Part shown: positions 1 to 8,211 of the stretch, piece after piece | Layout: each line of letters begins with the position of its first letter | How positions within the stretch are numbered: the first letter of the stretch is position 1 | NCBI GenBank assembly: GCA_018817795.1 | Contig: JAHITJ010000117.1 | Coordinates: forward strand, 1 to 64,000 | Direction of reading: 5' to 3' | Length of the DNA stretch: 64,000 bases | Source: Myxococcota bacterium | GTDB lineage: Bacteria > Myxococcota_A > Polyangia > HGW-17 | Made by a program: the position numbers and the translations under genes | The notes under the pieces: model-generated | What the model was told of the DNA's origin: nothing | Seen by the model: only the letters and a program-made list of their open reading frames with translations | Database searches by the model: none

Positions 1-263
1 CCGGTCGCGGCTCGGGCCAGGGGCAGGCCGGTCAGTTCACCATGAGCCCTGCCTTGGGCGGCCAGTGCGACTGCAACGTCGGCGGCGACGGCGGGGCCCA
101 GCTCGGCTCGACGCCCCAGCAGGGAAGCGCCTCCAAGGGCGACGACGGATCGGGCGGCGGCGGCGGTGCCATGGGACGCATCACGATCCGCGACTGTATC
201 GTCTACCAGAACCAGGGGGAACTATCCCCGCAACCCTTCTTGGCAGGCTGCGCCCTGCCCTGA
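1..263 (+). CDS. C-terminal fragment of a Gly-rich probable secreted protein (continues off the left edge)
   Basis: Frame is open from base 3 through the ORF at 42..263; ends GRITIRDCIVYQNQGELSPQPFLAGCALP*. Confidence 0.5.
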   Translation, partial: GRGSGQGQAGQFTMSPALGGQCDCNVGGDGGAQLGSTPQQGSASKGDDGSGGGGGAMGRITIRDCIVYQNQGELSPQPFLAGCALP

Positions 264-276
264 TCAGGATGACCTC

Positions 277-1836
277 ATGCCGGGACAGCCCTTCTATGAG
301 CAGGTGATGGGCCTGCTGCTTTCCAAGCCCATGGACGAGAGTCTCTTCGAGACCCTCCAGTATCTGGAGTTCTCCTGTCAGGCCGGCGGCTTCGCGCTGC
401 TGCTGTGGCAGGCCGAAGCCACGCACGCCACGCTGCTGGCGACCTCCCAGTTGCAGAACATCCAGGGGCTCCCCATCGCCATGCCCTTCCCCTCCGAGGC
501 CGGCACCTTCACCCTCGACGACCCCGTGGAGATCGCCCGGCTGGCCACGGCCATGGAGCTTGACCTCTTCATGGACGAGCCGCACCTCGAGGGCATCGTC
601 TCGCCCCTGGCCGCCCACAACTCCAGCGTGGCGCTGCTGATGTTCGCCGAGGAGCCCGAAGCCTCCCAGGTCGACCTTCTCACCCTCAACCGCCTGTTCC
701 AGTTGTTCCTGCGCGACACGTACTACCTGCTGCAGCTGCGCGAGCGCACCAACCCCACGGGCAACCGCAAGAAAAACAGCCAACTGAGCGCGATCAAGGG
801 CAACCGCGAACTGTTCGACAACTCCACCGACGGCATCCTGGTGCTCGATCACCACCTCAAGATCGTGTTCATCAACCGCATGGCCGAGAACATCCTCGGC
901 TACGCCCAGAGCGCGGTCGTCAACCGCAGCGTCTTCGATCTGATCACCCCCTCCAACGCCGAGGTCTTCCAGGAGCACCTCCTGGAACCCGACGCCAACT
1001 TCGAGGTCGAATCCATCACCCTGAGTTGTGAGACCGCGGTGCTGCGCATGACCCGCAGCCAGCTGCTCTCCGAGCAGGGCCTGATCGTGCTGAGTTTCTG
1101 GGATGTCACCGAGACGCGCCAGGTCCAGAAGCAGCTCTCCTACACCTCGGACTTCCTGACGCGCCTGGTGCGGAACTCCTCGGTCGCCATCGTCGCAGGC
1201 GACACCGAAGGACCGATCTTCCTGTTCAGCCCGGCCGCCGAGAAACTGTTCGGCTTCCCCAGCGAGGGCGTGCTCGGCAAGCTCGCGCTGGCGGACATGT
1301 TCACGGAGCTTGACGCCTGGGAGACCATCCGCAACCTCCTCGACGTCGAGGAGAACGGTGGCGGCGGGCGCGTGGACCAGCTCAGCGTCGATGTCAAGAT
1401 GGCCGGCTCCCACGAGGCACCCGCGGTCATGAGCGCCTTCCTGGTGCCCGAGTACCAGCCCGGGCGCGACGCCGTGGTCGCCTTCTTCACGGATCTGCGC
1501 GACAAGAAGGCGATGGAGGCCACCATCGTCGAGTACCAGAAGAAGCTCGAGGACACCGAGAAGCAGGCCATGCTCTCCTCGCTGGCCGGCACGATGGCCC
1601 ACGAACTGAACCAGCCCCTGATGTCGATCCTCGGCTACACCGAGCTGCTGCAGCGGCCCAACCTGCCCCCGGAGAAGCTCGAGCGGGGCATCCGCACCAT
1701 CGCCCAGGAGGCCGATCGCATGGCCGAAATCGTCAAGAAGATCGGAAACCTCACCCGCTACGAGACCCGCAACTACGTCGGGGCTGCGACCATCATCGAC
1801 CTCGACAAGGGTTCCCGCTCCCCGGATAAACCATGA
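277..1836 (+). CDS. PAS-domain sensor protein with HisKA (DHp) domain but no HATPase domain
   Basis: PAS-like regions (RELFDNSTDGILVLDHHLKIVFINRMAENILGY) and AGTMAHELNQPLMSILGYTELL H-box; protein stops right after the DHp helices. Start chosen at MPGQPFYEQ (277). Confidence 0.8.
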   Translation: MPGQPFYEQVMGLLLSKPMDESLFETLQYLEFSCQAGGFALLLWQAEATHATLLATSQLQNIQGLPIAMPFPSEAGTFTLDDPVEIARLATAMELDLFMDEPHLEGIVSPLAAHNSSVALLMFAEEPEASQVDLLTLNRLFQLFLRDTYYLLQLRERTNPTGNRKKNSQLSAIKGNRELFDNSTDGILVLDHHLKIVFINRMAENILGYAQSAVVNRSVFDLITPSNAEVFQEHLLEPDANFEVESITLSCETAVLRMTRSQLLSEQGLIVLSFWDVTETRQVQKQLSYTSDFLTRLVRNSSVAIVAGDTEGPIFLFSPAAEKLFGFPSEGVLGKLALADMFTELDAWETIRNLLDVEENGGGGRVDQLSVDVKMAGSHEAPAVMSAFLVPEYQPGRDAVVAFFTDLRDKKAMEATIVEYQKKLEDTEKQAMLSSLAGTMAHELNQPLMSILGYTELLQRPNLPPEKLERGIRTIAQEADRMAEIVKKIGNLTRYETRNYVGAATIIDLDKGSRSPDKP

Positions 1837-2138
1837 AGAAGAACCCGAAGGAAGCCCAACTGCAGGAGATGGAAGCGCTGGCCGAGAAGCTCGGCGTCGA
1901 GATCCGTGTGGAGACGCTGCGCAGCCTGCACCCGCGCAAGGGCGGGCTGTGCCGGGTCCAGGGCGCGTTCGTCCTGCTCATCGACAAGAAGGCCTCCCTC
2001 GACGAGCGCTGGTTCCTGTTCACAGAAGCGCTCTGCATGTTCGACCTCGACGGCGAGTTCCTCTCCCCCAAGCTGCGCGCCCTGCTCGCCGAGCGCAGGG
2101 ACGATCTGGTCTCCCGCGGAAAGCGCCTGCCCGAATGA
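1833..2138 (+). CDS. conserved small hypothetical protein (101 aa)
   Basis: ATGA overlaps with genes on both sides, same strand operon context. Confidence 0.65.
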   Translation: MKKNPKEAQLQEMEALAEKLGVEIRVETLRSLHPRKGGLCRVQGAFVLLIDKKASLDERWFLFTEALCMFDLDGEFLSPKLRALLAERRDDLVSRGKRLPE

Positions 2139-3772
2139 CCTCACATGGCGACCCCTTCACCGTCCACATGATCGGCGGCTGCGGCGCGTTCGGCCGCAAC
2201 TGCGCGGTCCTCTCCCAGGACGGCGAGTCCGTGGTGGTCGACTGCGGCTCCCAGTTCCCGTCCGAGGGCACCTTCGACGTTTCCTGCATGATCCCGCACC
2301 CGGAGCGGCTGTGGGAGCAGGTCCCCCGCCCGCTGGCCTACCTGCTCACCCACGGCCACGAGGATCACGTCGGCGCCCTGCGCCACCTGCTCGCGACGGC
2401 CCCCGCCCCCGTGTACGGCACGCCGTTCACCCTCGGGCTCATCGCCGAGCGCCACGCGACGCTCACACCGTCGGTGAGGCGCGCGTGCCCGCTGATCGAG
2501 ATGATCCCGGGACAGCGCATCCAGCTCTCCGAGAGGATCGCCTTCACCGCGCTGGCGGTGGCGCACTCCATCCCCCAGGCGGTGGTGCTGCTGCTCGAGT
2601 TTCCGGCCGGCCGCGTCCTGCACACCGGCGACTTCAAGCTGGCCGGGGCCCCCTCCTGGAGCCTCGACACCGCCACCCTCGCCGCGCTGGCGCCCCCCCC
2701 GCTGTTCCTGATGCTGGCCGACTCCACCGGCGCCTGCACCGGAGAAGCCACCGCCGACGAGGCCCACCTGGCCGGCCGCATCGACGACCTCCTCGAGACC
2801 GCCCCCGGACGCGTCTTCGTGACCGTGTTCTCGTCGCACATCGACCGGATCCGCAACTTCCTGCAGAACGGGCAGAGACACCAGCGAAGCGCCGCCGCGC
2901 TGGGCCGCTCCATGGAGCGCTACACGGCCACGGCCCGCGAGCTGGGCCTGCTGCCCGAATGGAACTTCACCACCATCGACGAGGTCGCCGCCCTGCCGCC
3001 CCACCGCCAGATGTTCTTCATCTCGGGCTCCCAGGGCGAGACGTCCTCGGCCATGGACCGGCTGTCTGCGGGCCAGAACCCACGCTTCAACCTGGGACCC
3101 GACGACACCGTCATCTTCTCGGTGTCGACGATCCCCGGCCGGGAGCTGCCGGTGTCCCAGATGATCGACCGCTTCCTCGAGACCGGATGCCGGGTGCGGA
3201 TGCACACCGAGGAGATGCCCACCCATGTCTCCGGGCACGGCTCGGCCACCGAACTGCGCCTGCTCTACGAGGCGCTGCGGCCGGACACGGTGATCCCGGT
3301 GCACGGCTCCCTGCGGTACCTGCTCGCGGGCCGTGATCTGGCGCTGGCCTGCGGCGTGCCCGAGGCGTTTCTGTGCAGGGACGGCAACCGCTCGATCTTC
3401 GAGGACGGCGCCTGGCGGGTCGAGCCCGCGCCCATCTCCGAGGTCCTGCACCTGGAGAACCCGCAGGACACGCCGATCTGCGACGAGAGCCTCAAGCAGC
3501 GACGGCGCATGGCCGCCACCGGGGTCGTGTTCGTCGCCTGCGCGCTGGACCGGAAGGGCCGCCCCAGATCCCCCGTGCAGATGACCCTCCGCGGCATCGG
3601 CCGCGTCGAGGATCATCCCGATCTGGCCGAGGGCTGCATCCGGTCCGTGCTGGCGGGCTTCTCCTCCCTGCATGATCCCGACCCGGCCCGCGTCATCGAG
3701 CTGCTCGTGCGGCGTTTTTTCAAATCCGAGACTGGCAAAAAACCACAGGTTGTGGTGCACTTGATTAGCTGA
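2135..3772 (+). CDS. RNase J-like metallo-beta-lactamase-fold ribonuclease
   Basis: LTHGHEDHVGALRHLL, HTGDFKL, SGSQGETSSAMDRL, PTHVSGHGSATELRLLYEALRPDTVIPVHG; start at ATG 2135 overlapping upstream stop. Confidence 0.85.
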   Translation: MTSHGDPFTVHMIGGCGAFGRNCAVLSQDGESVVVDCGSQFPSEGTFDVSCMIPHPERLWEQVPRPLAYLLTHGHEDHVGALRHLLATAPAPVYGTPFTLGLIAERHATLTPSVRRACPLIEMIPGQRIQLSERIAFTALAVAHSIPQAVVLLLEFPAGRVLHTGDFKLAGAPSWSLDTATLAALAPPPLFLMLADSTGACTGEATADEAHLAGRIDDLLETAPGRVFVTVFSSHIDRIRNFLQNGQRHQRSAAALGRSMERYTATARELGLLPEWNFTTIDEVAALPPHRQMFFISGSQGETSSAMDRLSAGQNPRFNLGPDDTVIFSVSTIPGRELPVSQMIDRFLETGCRVRMHTEEMPTHVSGHGSATELRLLYEALRPDTVIPVHGSLRYLLAGRDLALACGVPEAFLCRDGNRSIFEDGAWRVEPAPISEVLHLENPQDTPICDESLKQRRRMAATGVVFVACALDRKGRPRSPVQMTLRGIGRVEDHPDLAEGCIRSVLAGFSSLHDPDPARVIELLVRRFFKSETGKKPQVVVHLIS

Positions 3773-3781
3773 GGTTGACCC

Positions 3782-4282
3782 ATGAAAAGAATCATCGCGC
3801 TTGGAATCCTGGCATTGACCCTCTCCTGCTCCGGCAAGTCCGGCGAGGCCCCGAAGCCACCCACGGCCCCCGATCCGGGCACGGACCCGGGCGTCGCCAC
3901 GGACGCGCCGCAGATGTCGGTGTCGGGCAAGGACGTCAAGGACAACCCGAAGATCGCGGCGCTGACGCCGACCGACGAGCTCAACTGCGGCACCATGTGC
4001 GGCCACCTGGCGTACTGCAACCAGAAGATGCTCCAGAAGACCACCAGCAACACGGCGCTGTCAGCCTGTGTCAAGGGATGCTCCGCACGACGCGGCGAGG
4101 CCGACAAGGCGCGCTGGGAGTCCATGGAGACCTGCATGAAGCAGCACCGCGGCGATCAGTGCCCGGCCCTGCGCGGCTGCATCGAGGCCGCCATGAGCGA
4201 CCTTCAGAAGAAACTGCATGGGATGGATCCCCCTGTGCCAGAGCCCCCCATGACCGATACCCCCGCGGAGGTGAAGCCATGA
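3782..4282 (+). CDS. small Cys-containing lipoprotein, unknown function
   Basis: N-terminus MKRIIALGILALTLSCSGKSG has a lipobox; paired Cys in C-terminal half. Confidence 0.7.
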   Translation: MKRIIALGILALTLSCSGKSGEAPKPPTAPDPGTDPGVATDAPQMSVSGKDVKDNPKIAALTPTDELNCGTMCGHLAYCNQKMLQKTTSNTALSACVKGCSARRGEADKARWESMETCMKQHRGDQCPALRGCIEAAMSDLQKKLHGMDPPVPEPPMTDTPAEVKP

Positions 4283-5964
4283 CGACCCGCACCGACAAGG
4301 AACGCATGCTCCAGGTCCAGCTGGGGGACCGCACCGTCGAGGTCCTCTACGGCACCAGCGTGCATCAGTTGTTCACCCTGTTCCTCTCGCCCGAGGAGTT
4401 CAAGGAGAGCATCGCCGCGATCGTCGAGAACCGCACCTACGGGCTGACCTTCCCGCTGCGCGCGGACTGCCGCGTGTCCCCGATCACGGTGGCCGACCGC
4501 CACGGCGCGTCGGTGTACCGGCGCAGCGCCAGCCTGATGCTCCTCGAGGCCGTCAAGCGCGTGTGCCCGCCGGGCACCAAACTGATCGTGGGCCAGAGCA
4601 TCCAGGACGGCTACCTGTACAACCTCACCGGGCTGCCCGAGGGCATGACCAAGGAGATCATCGCCCGGATCAACGAGGAGATGCGCCGGATCTGCGACGA
4701 GAACCACCCGTTCGTCGTCGAGAGCCTCAGCGTCCCCGACGTCAAGAAGATGCTCCTCGAGGTGGACCAGCCCGAGAAGGTGAACCTGCTGCGCATCCAC
4801 TGGGAGCCCCAGGTGCGCATCGTGCGCTGCGCCTCCTCCTTCGACCTGTTCCACGAGCCCTACGCGCCCTCGACGTCGTACATCGACACCTTCGAGATCA
4901 CGCCGTACTGGCCCGGCATGGTCCTGCGTCTGCCGTCGCGGGGCGCCAAGGTCATCCGCGGCAAGATCGCCCAGCTGCCGCGCCTGTTCCAGAGCTACAC
5001 CGAGACCCGCGCCTGGAACAGGATGCTCGGCGTCGAGAACCTCGGCCAGCTCAACGAGGTCACCCTCGGCGGCGACATCAAGACCATCGTGCAGGTCGCC
5101 GAGGGCCTCCACGAGAAGAAGATCGCGCTCATCGCCGATGCCATCGCCACCCGCCGCCCCGACGTCCAGTTGGTCATGATCGCGGGCCCGTCGTCCTCGG
5201 GCAAGACCACCTTCTCCAAGCGCCTGGGCGTCCAGCTGCAGGTGCTGGGGCTGCGCCCGGTCACCATCGAGATGGACAACTTCTTCGTCGAGCGCGACCA
5301 GACCCCCCGCGACGAGCGCGGCGACTTCGACTTCGAGAGCATCGAGGCCATCGATATCGACCTGTTCAACGACGTCCTCGTCAAGCTCCTCGACGGCGAC
5401 GAGGCCCTGGTCCCGATCTTCGACTTCAAGACCGGCTGCAAGCGCCCCAGGGAGGAGTGGGTGCCCCACCGCATGGCCCAGGACCAGATCCTGATCATCG
5501 AGGGCATCCACGGCCTCAACGACCGCCTGACCCAGGGCGTGCTGTCCCACCGCAAGTACAAGATCTACATCAGCGCCCTGACCCAGTTGTGCATCGACGA
5601 CCACAACCGCATCTTCACCTCGGACTCACGCCTGATCCGCCGCATCGTGCGCGACCGCAACTTCCGCGGCTACGGCGCCGCCGAGACGATCAAGCGCTGG
5701 CCCTCGGTGCGCAAGGGCGAGCTCAAGAACATCTTCCCGTTCCAGGAGCACGCCGACGTGATGTTCAACTCCGCGCTGGTCTACGAGCCCGGTGTGCTCA
5801 AGTCCGTCTGCGAGCGCGCCCTCCTCGAGGTGCCCCCCGACGACGAGGCCTTCGTCGAGGCCTACCGCCTCCTTCGCTTCCTGCGCCTGGTGATGCCCAT
5901 CTCCAAGCAGCTGGTCCCCCCCAACTCGATTCTTCGCGAGTTCATCGGCTACTCGTCGTTCTGA
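4279..5964 (+). CDS. uridine kinase-like nucleoside kinase with N-terminal TGS/ThrRS-like region
   Basis: Walker A AGPSSSGKTTFSKRLGVQL; MDNFFVERDQTPRDERGDFDFESIEAIDIDLFN; start at ATG 4279 overlapping upstream stop. Confidence 0.85.
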   Translation: MTTRTDKERMLQVQLGDRTVEVLYGTSVHQLFTLFLSPEEFKESIAAIVENRTYGLTFPLRADCRVSPITVADRHGASVYRRSASLMLLEAVKRVCPPGTKLIVGQSIQDGYLYNLTGLPEGMTKEIIARINEEMRRICDENHPFVVESLSVPDVKKMLLEVDQPEKVNLLRIHWEPQVRIVRCASSFDLFHEPYAPSTSYIDTFEITPYWPGMVLRLPSRGAKVIRGKIAQLPRLFQSYTETRAWNRMLGVENLGQLNEVTLGGDIKTIVQVAEGLHEKKIALIADAIATRRPDVQLVMIAGPSSSGKTTFSKRLGVQLQVLGLRPVTIEMDNFFVERDQTPRDERGDFDFESIEAIDIDLFNDVLVKLLDGDEALVPIFDFKTGCKRPREEWVPHRMAQDQILIIEGIHGLNDRLTQGVLSHRKYKIYISALTQLCIDDHNRIFTSDSRLIRRIVRDRNFRGYGAAETIKRWPSVRKGELKNIFPFQEHADVMFNSALVYEPGVLKSVCERALLEVPPDDEAFVEAYRLLRFLRLVMPISKQLVPPNSILREFIGYSSF

Positions 5965-5973
5965 TCCGGAGGC

Positions 5974-6405
5974 TTGATCATGCAGGACGTCCGCTGGATG
6001 CAGAGATTTTCAAATTACCTCCAGGCTCTGGAGTCCCTCAAGCGGGCCGTGGCGCTCTCCGGGACGAGGCCCCTGACCGAGCTGGAGATGCAGGGGCTGA
6101 TCCAGGGGTTCGAGTTCACCCACGAGCTCTCCTGGAACCTGCTCAAGGACTACCTCACCGAGCAGGGCGTGATGGAGTTGATCGGATCCAGAAACGCCAC
6201 GCGGGCGGCCTTCAAGAACGGGATGTTGACCGACGGCGAGGTGTGGATGGAGATGATCCGGGCCCGCAACCTCACCACCCACACCTACAATCTGGACGTC
6301 GCCAGGGCCATCGCCTCGGACATCCTCACGCGCTTCTTCCCAGCCTTTTTGGAGTTGGAGGCGACCTTCCTGAAGCTTCGTGACCGGGAGGCGCCGGGCT
6401 CATGA
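5974..6405 (+). CDS. HEPN-like nucleotidyltransferase substrate-binding protein (HI0074 family; HepT-like)
   Basis: RNLTTHTY = R-X4-H-X-Y motif; immediately followed by an MNT-type nucleotidyltransferase. Confidence 0.75.
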   Translation: MIMQDVRWMQRFSNYLQALESLKRAVALSGTRPLTELEMQGLIQGFEFTHELSWNLLKDYLTEQGVMELIGSRNATRAAFKNGMLTDGEVWMEMIRARNLTTHTYNLDVARAIASDILTRFFPAFLELEATFLKLRDREAPGS

Positions 6406-6707
6406 ACCACGGCCTGTCCCCCGACACCGTCGCGCGGATCGCCGGCGTCCTGATTCGCGCGCCCCACGTCCGGAAGGCCGTGCTCTACGGCTCCCGGGCC
6501 CGGGGCACCCACCGCCCCGGCTCGGACATCGACCTGACGCTCCTGGGAGATGACCTCACCGTCGCCGAGCTGGGCCGCATCGCCGACGACCTCGACGACC
6601 TGCTGCTACCCTACGAGATTGATCTCTCCCTGCACGCCATGATCGACAACCCTGCCCTGCTCGACCACATCCGCCGCGTCGGCGTCACCCTCTTCGAGCG
6701 TCCGTAG
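6402..6707 (+). CDS. minimal nucleotidyltransferase (MNT domain; MntA-like)
   Basis: GSRARGTHRPGSDID = GS-X10-D-X-D; ATGA overlap with upstream HEPN-like gene. Confidence 0.8.
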   Translation: MNHGLSPDTVARIAGVLIRAPHVRKAVLYGSRARGTHRPGSDIDLTLLGDDLTVAELGRIADDLDDLLLPYEIDLSLHAMIDNPALLDHIRRVGVTLFERP

Positions 6708-6843
6708 GAGGCTGGCCCCTGCGTCGGACCATCCATATACGGAAGCTAGCCCCGGGCAGCGGAGCCTCGCGACGCTTCCCGGGGAAACAAGAGGAAAGAC
6801 CCGGATGAACGCGAAGGGGAAAGACCCCGAGTCCCGGCTTTGC

Positions 6844-8211
6844 TCATTTCACTCCCTCAGGCTCCGGGAGCAGGTGGCCGGTTTCGTCGAGGATGCCCGC
6901 AGCGATGAGATCGCGCATATGCAGGCGGATTCCCTCGGTGTGGGAACCCGAGGAGCGGTACACCAGGGTCCGAGGCGGATCCTCCCCCGGCAGCAGAAAC
7001 GGCACGCTGTACAACCGATCCCCCGACGTCACCAGCCGCTGGAGGTCCAGCTCCTGGTCCCATAAGACAATGTCGCTGGTCGCCATGGAGGGCATCACGA
7101 CGTTCCCCATGAATTTGAGCCTCGTACCCGCGTCACGCCAAAACCACAGATGGGGGATCCTGGGATGCACCTGACGGGCCTGGAACTGGTTGTAATCCAC
7201 CAGCGGGAACGCCAACTCCTCCATCGTCCAGAGGTTGATCCCGAGGGTCACCAGCAGCTGGCGGGCCTCGTCGAGCACGCTGTACGTGAACCAGCCGCCC
7301 TTGTTCAGGGGATTTGCAGAAGACATGGTGTTGGGAGGGTACTCGATCTGAAACAGGAGGGTCGGCTCCCGGCCCACGTCCCACACCTCGTACTGGAAGG
7401 GCGGGACCTGTGCAATCCATCCTTCCCGCTGCTCCCAGGCGGTGGTCATGCCGGTCAGCGTCTCCGTTTCCATGGTGTAGGGAATGTCGCCGAAAAACGC
7501 GAACCGGTCCTCTCCGTTGACGATGAACTCCAACTCTCCCGTGTACACGTTGGCCTTCCACGTGTCCACCCGCTGGAGCATCTCGTCGATGTAGATGCAG
7601 GCCAGCACCATCCAGCCGGTGCGCGGATTATAATCGTACAGGTGCATCAGGCCGTTGTTCCGCTCGCAGTTGCGGGTATAAAACGGACGGACCGTCGGCT
7701 CCTCCGATAATTCGTGGGTCGTCAGGGATAGCCGCATCAGATGGTAGGTGCTGCGGAACTCTGGATTAGCCAGTCCCGTCCGGTAGAACCTGTTCACCAC
7801 CCAAAAAATAGAATGCGTCTCTTCATGAAGAGAAAGAAACTCCCTCTGCGGGCTGCCCCTGTATTGGGCCACCAGTTGTCGCTCTCCAGTCTTGACGTGA
7901 TAGGAGTAGACCGTTGTTTCATGACAGTCTTCGATTGGGTCGTAATGAACGATTTGGTAGTAGATGTATGGGTAGTAGGCGGTGAACGCCACTGAATCCT
8001 CCGAGTTGACGTCCACCTGGTCCGGGCTCTGAGGCGGCCAACTGGCGTCCGCGTCCGCGTCCGAGGGCACGTCTGACGGGATGTCCGCGGTGCCGTCCGG
8101 ACCGGCGTCCGGCGTCGCGTCCGGACGCGGCTTCACCGCCGACTCACACGCCAGCGCCAACCAGATTCCCATGACCAGCGCGACCCATACCACTACAGGT
8201 TTTGCAGGCAT
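6844..8211 (-). CDS. lipoprotein of unknown function, possible beta-propeller
   Basis: MPAKPVVVWVALVMGIWLALACES lipobox, then Asp/Pro-rich linker; 5' end overlaps the 3' end of the upstream gene. Confidence 0.75.
   Translation of the reverse strand: MPAKPVVVWVALVMGIWLALACESAVKPRPDATPDAGPDGTADIPSDVPSDADADASWPPQSPDQVDVNSEDSVAFTAYYPYIYYQIVHYDPIEDCHETTVYSYHVKTGERQLVAQYRGSPQREFLSLHEETHSIFWVVNRFYRTGLANPEFRSTYHLMRLSLTTHELSEEPTVRPFYTRNCERNNGLMHLYDYNPRTGWMVLACIYIDEMLQRVDTWKANVYTGELEFIVNGEDRFAFFGDIPYTMETETLTGMTTAWEQREGWIAQVPPFQYEVWDVGREPTLLFQIEYPPNTMSSANPLNKGGWFTYSVLDEARQLLVTLGINLWTMEELAFPLVDYNQFQARQVHPRIPHLWFWRDAGTRLKFMGNVVMPSMATSDIVLWDQELDLQRLVTSGDRLYSVPFLLPGEDPPRTLVYRSSGSHTEGIRLHMRDLIAAGILDETGHLLPEPEGVK

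Noticed and set aside
181-1602. Long antisense ORF (473 aa) opposite the sensor kinase; similar shadows at 2141-4006, 4204-5604, 28836-30674, 45383-46960, 49962-51293, 56294-58774
   Set aside because: High-GC shadow ORFs with low-complexity R/G/A/H/D composition, fully overlapping recognisable genes.
1906-3336. Alternative-frame Arg/Pro/Ala-rich ORF (also 4563-6383, 15663-16580)
   Set aside because: Composition typical of out-of-frame translation of GC-rich genes; the overlapped frame has clear domains.
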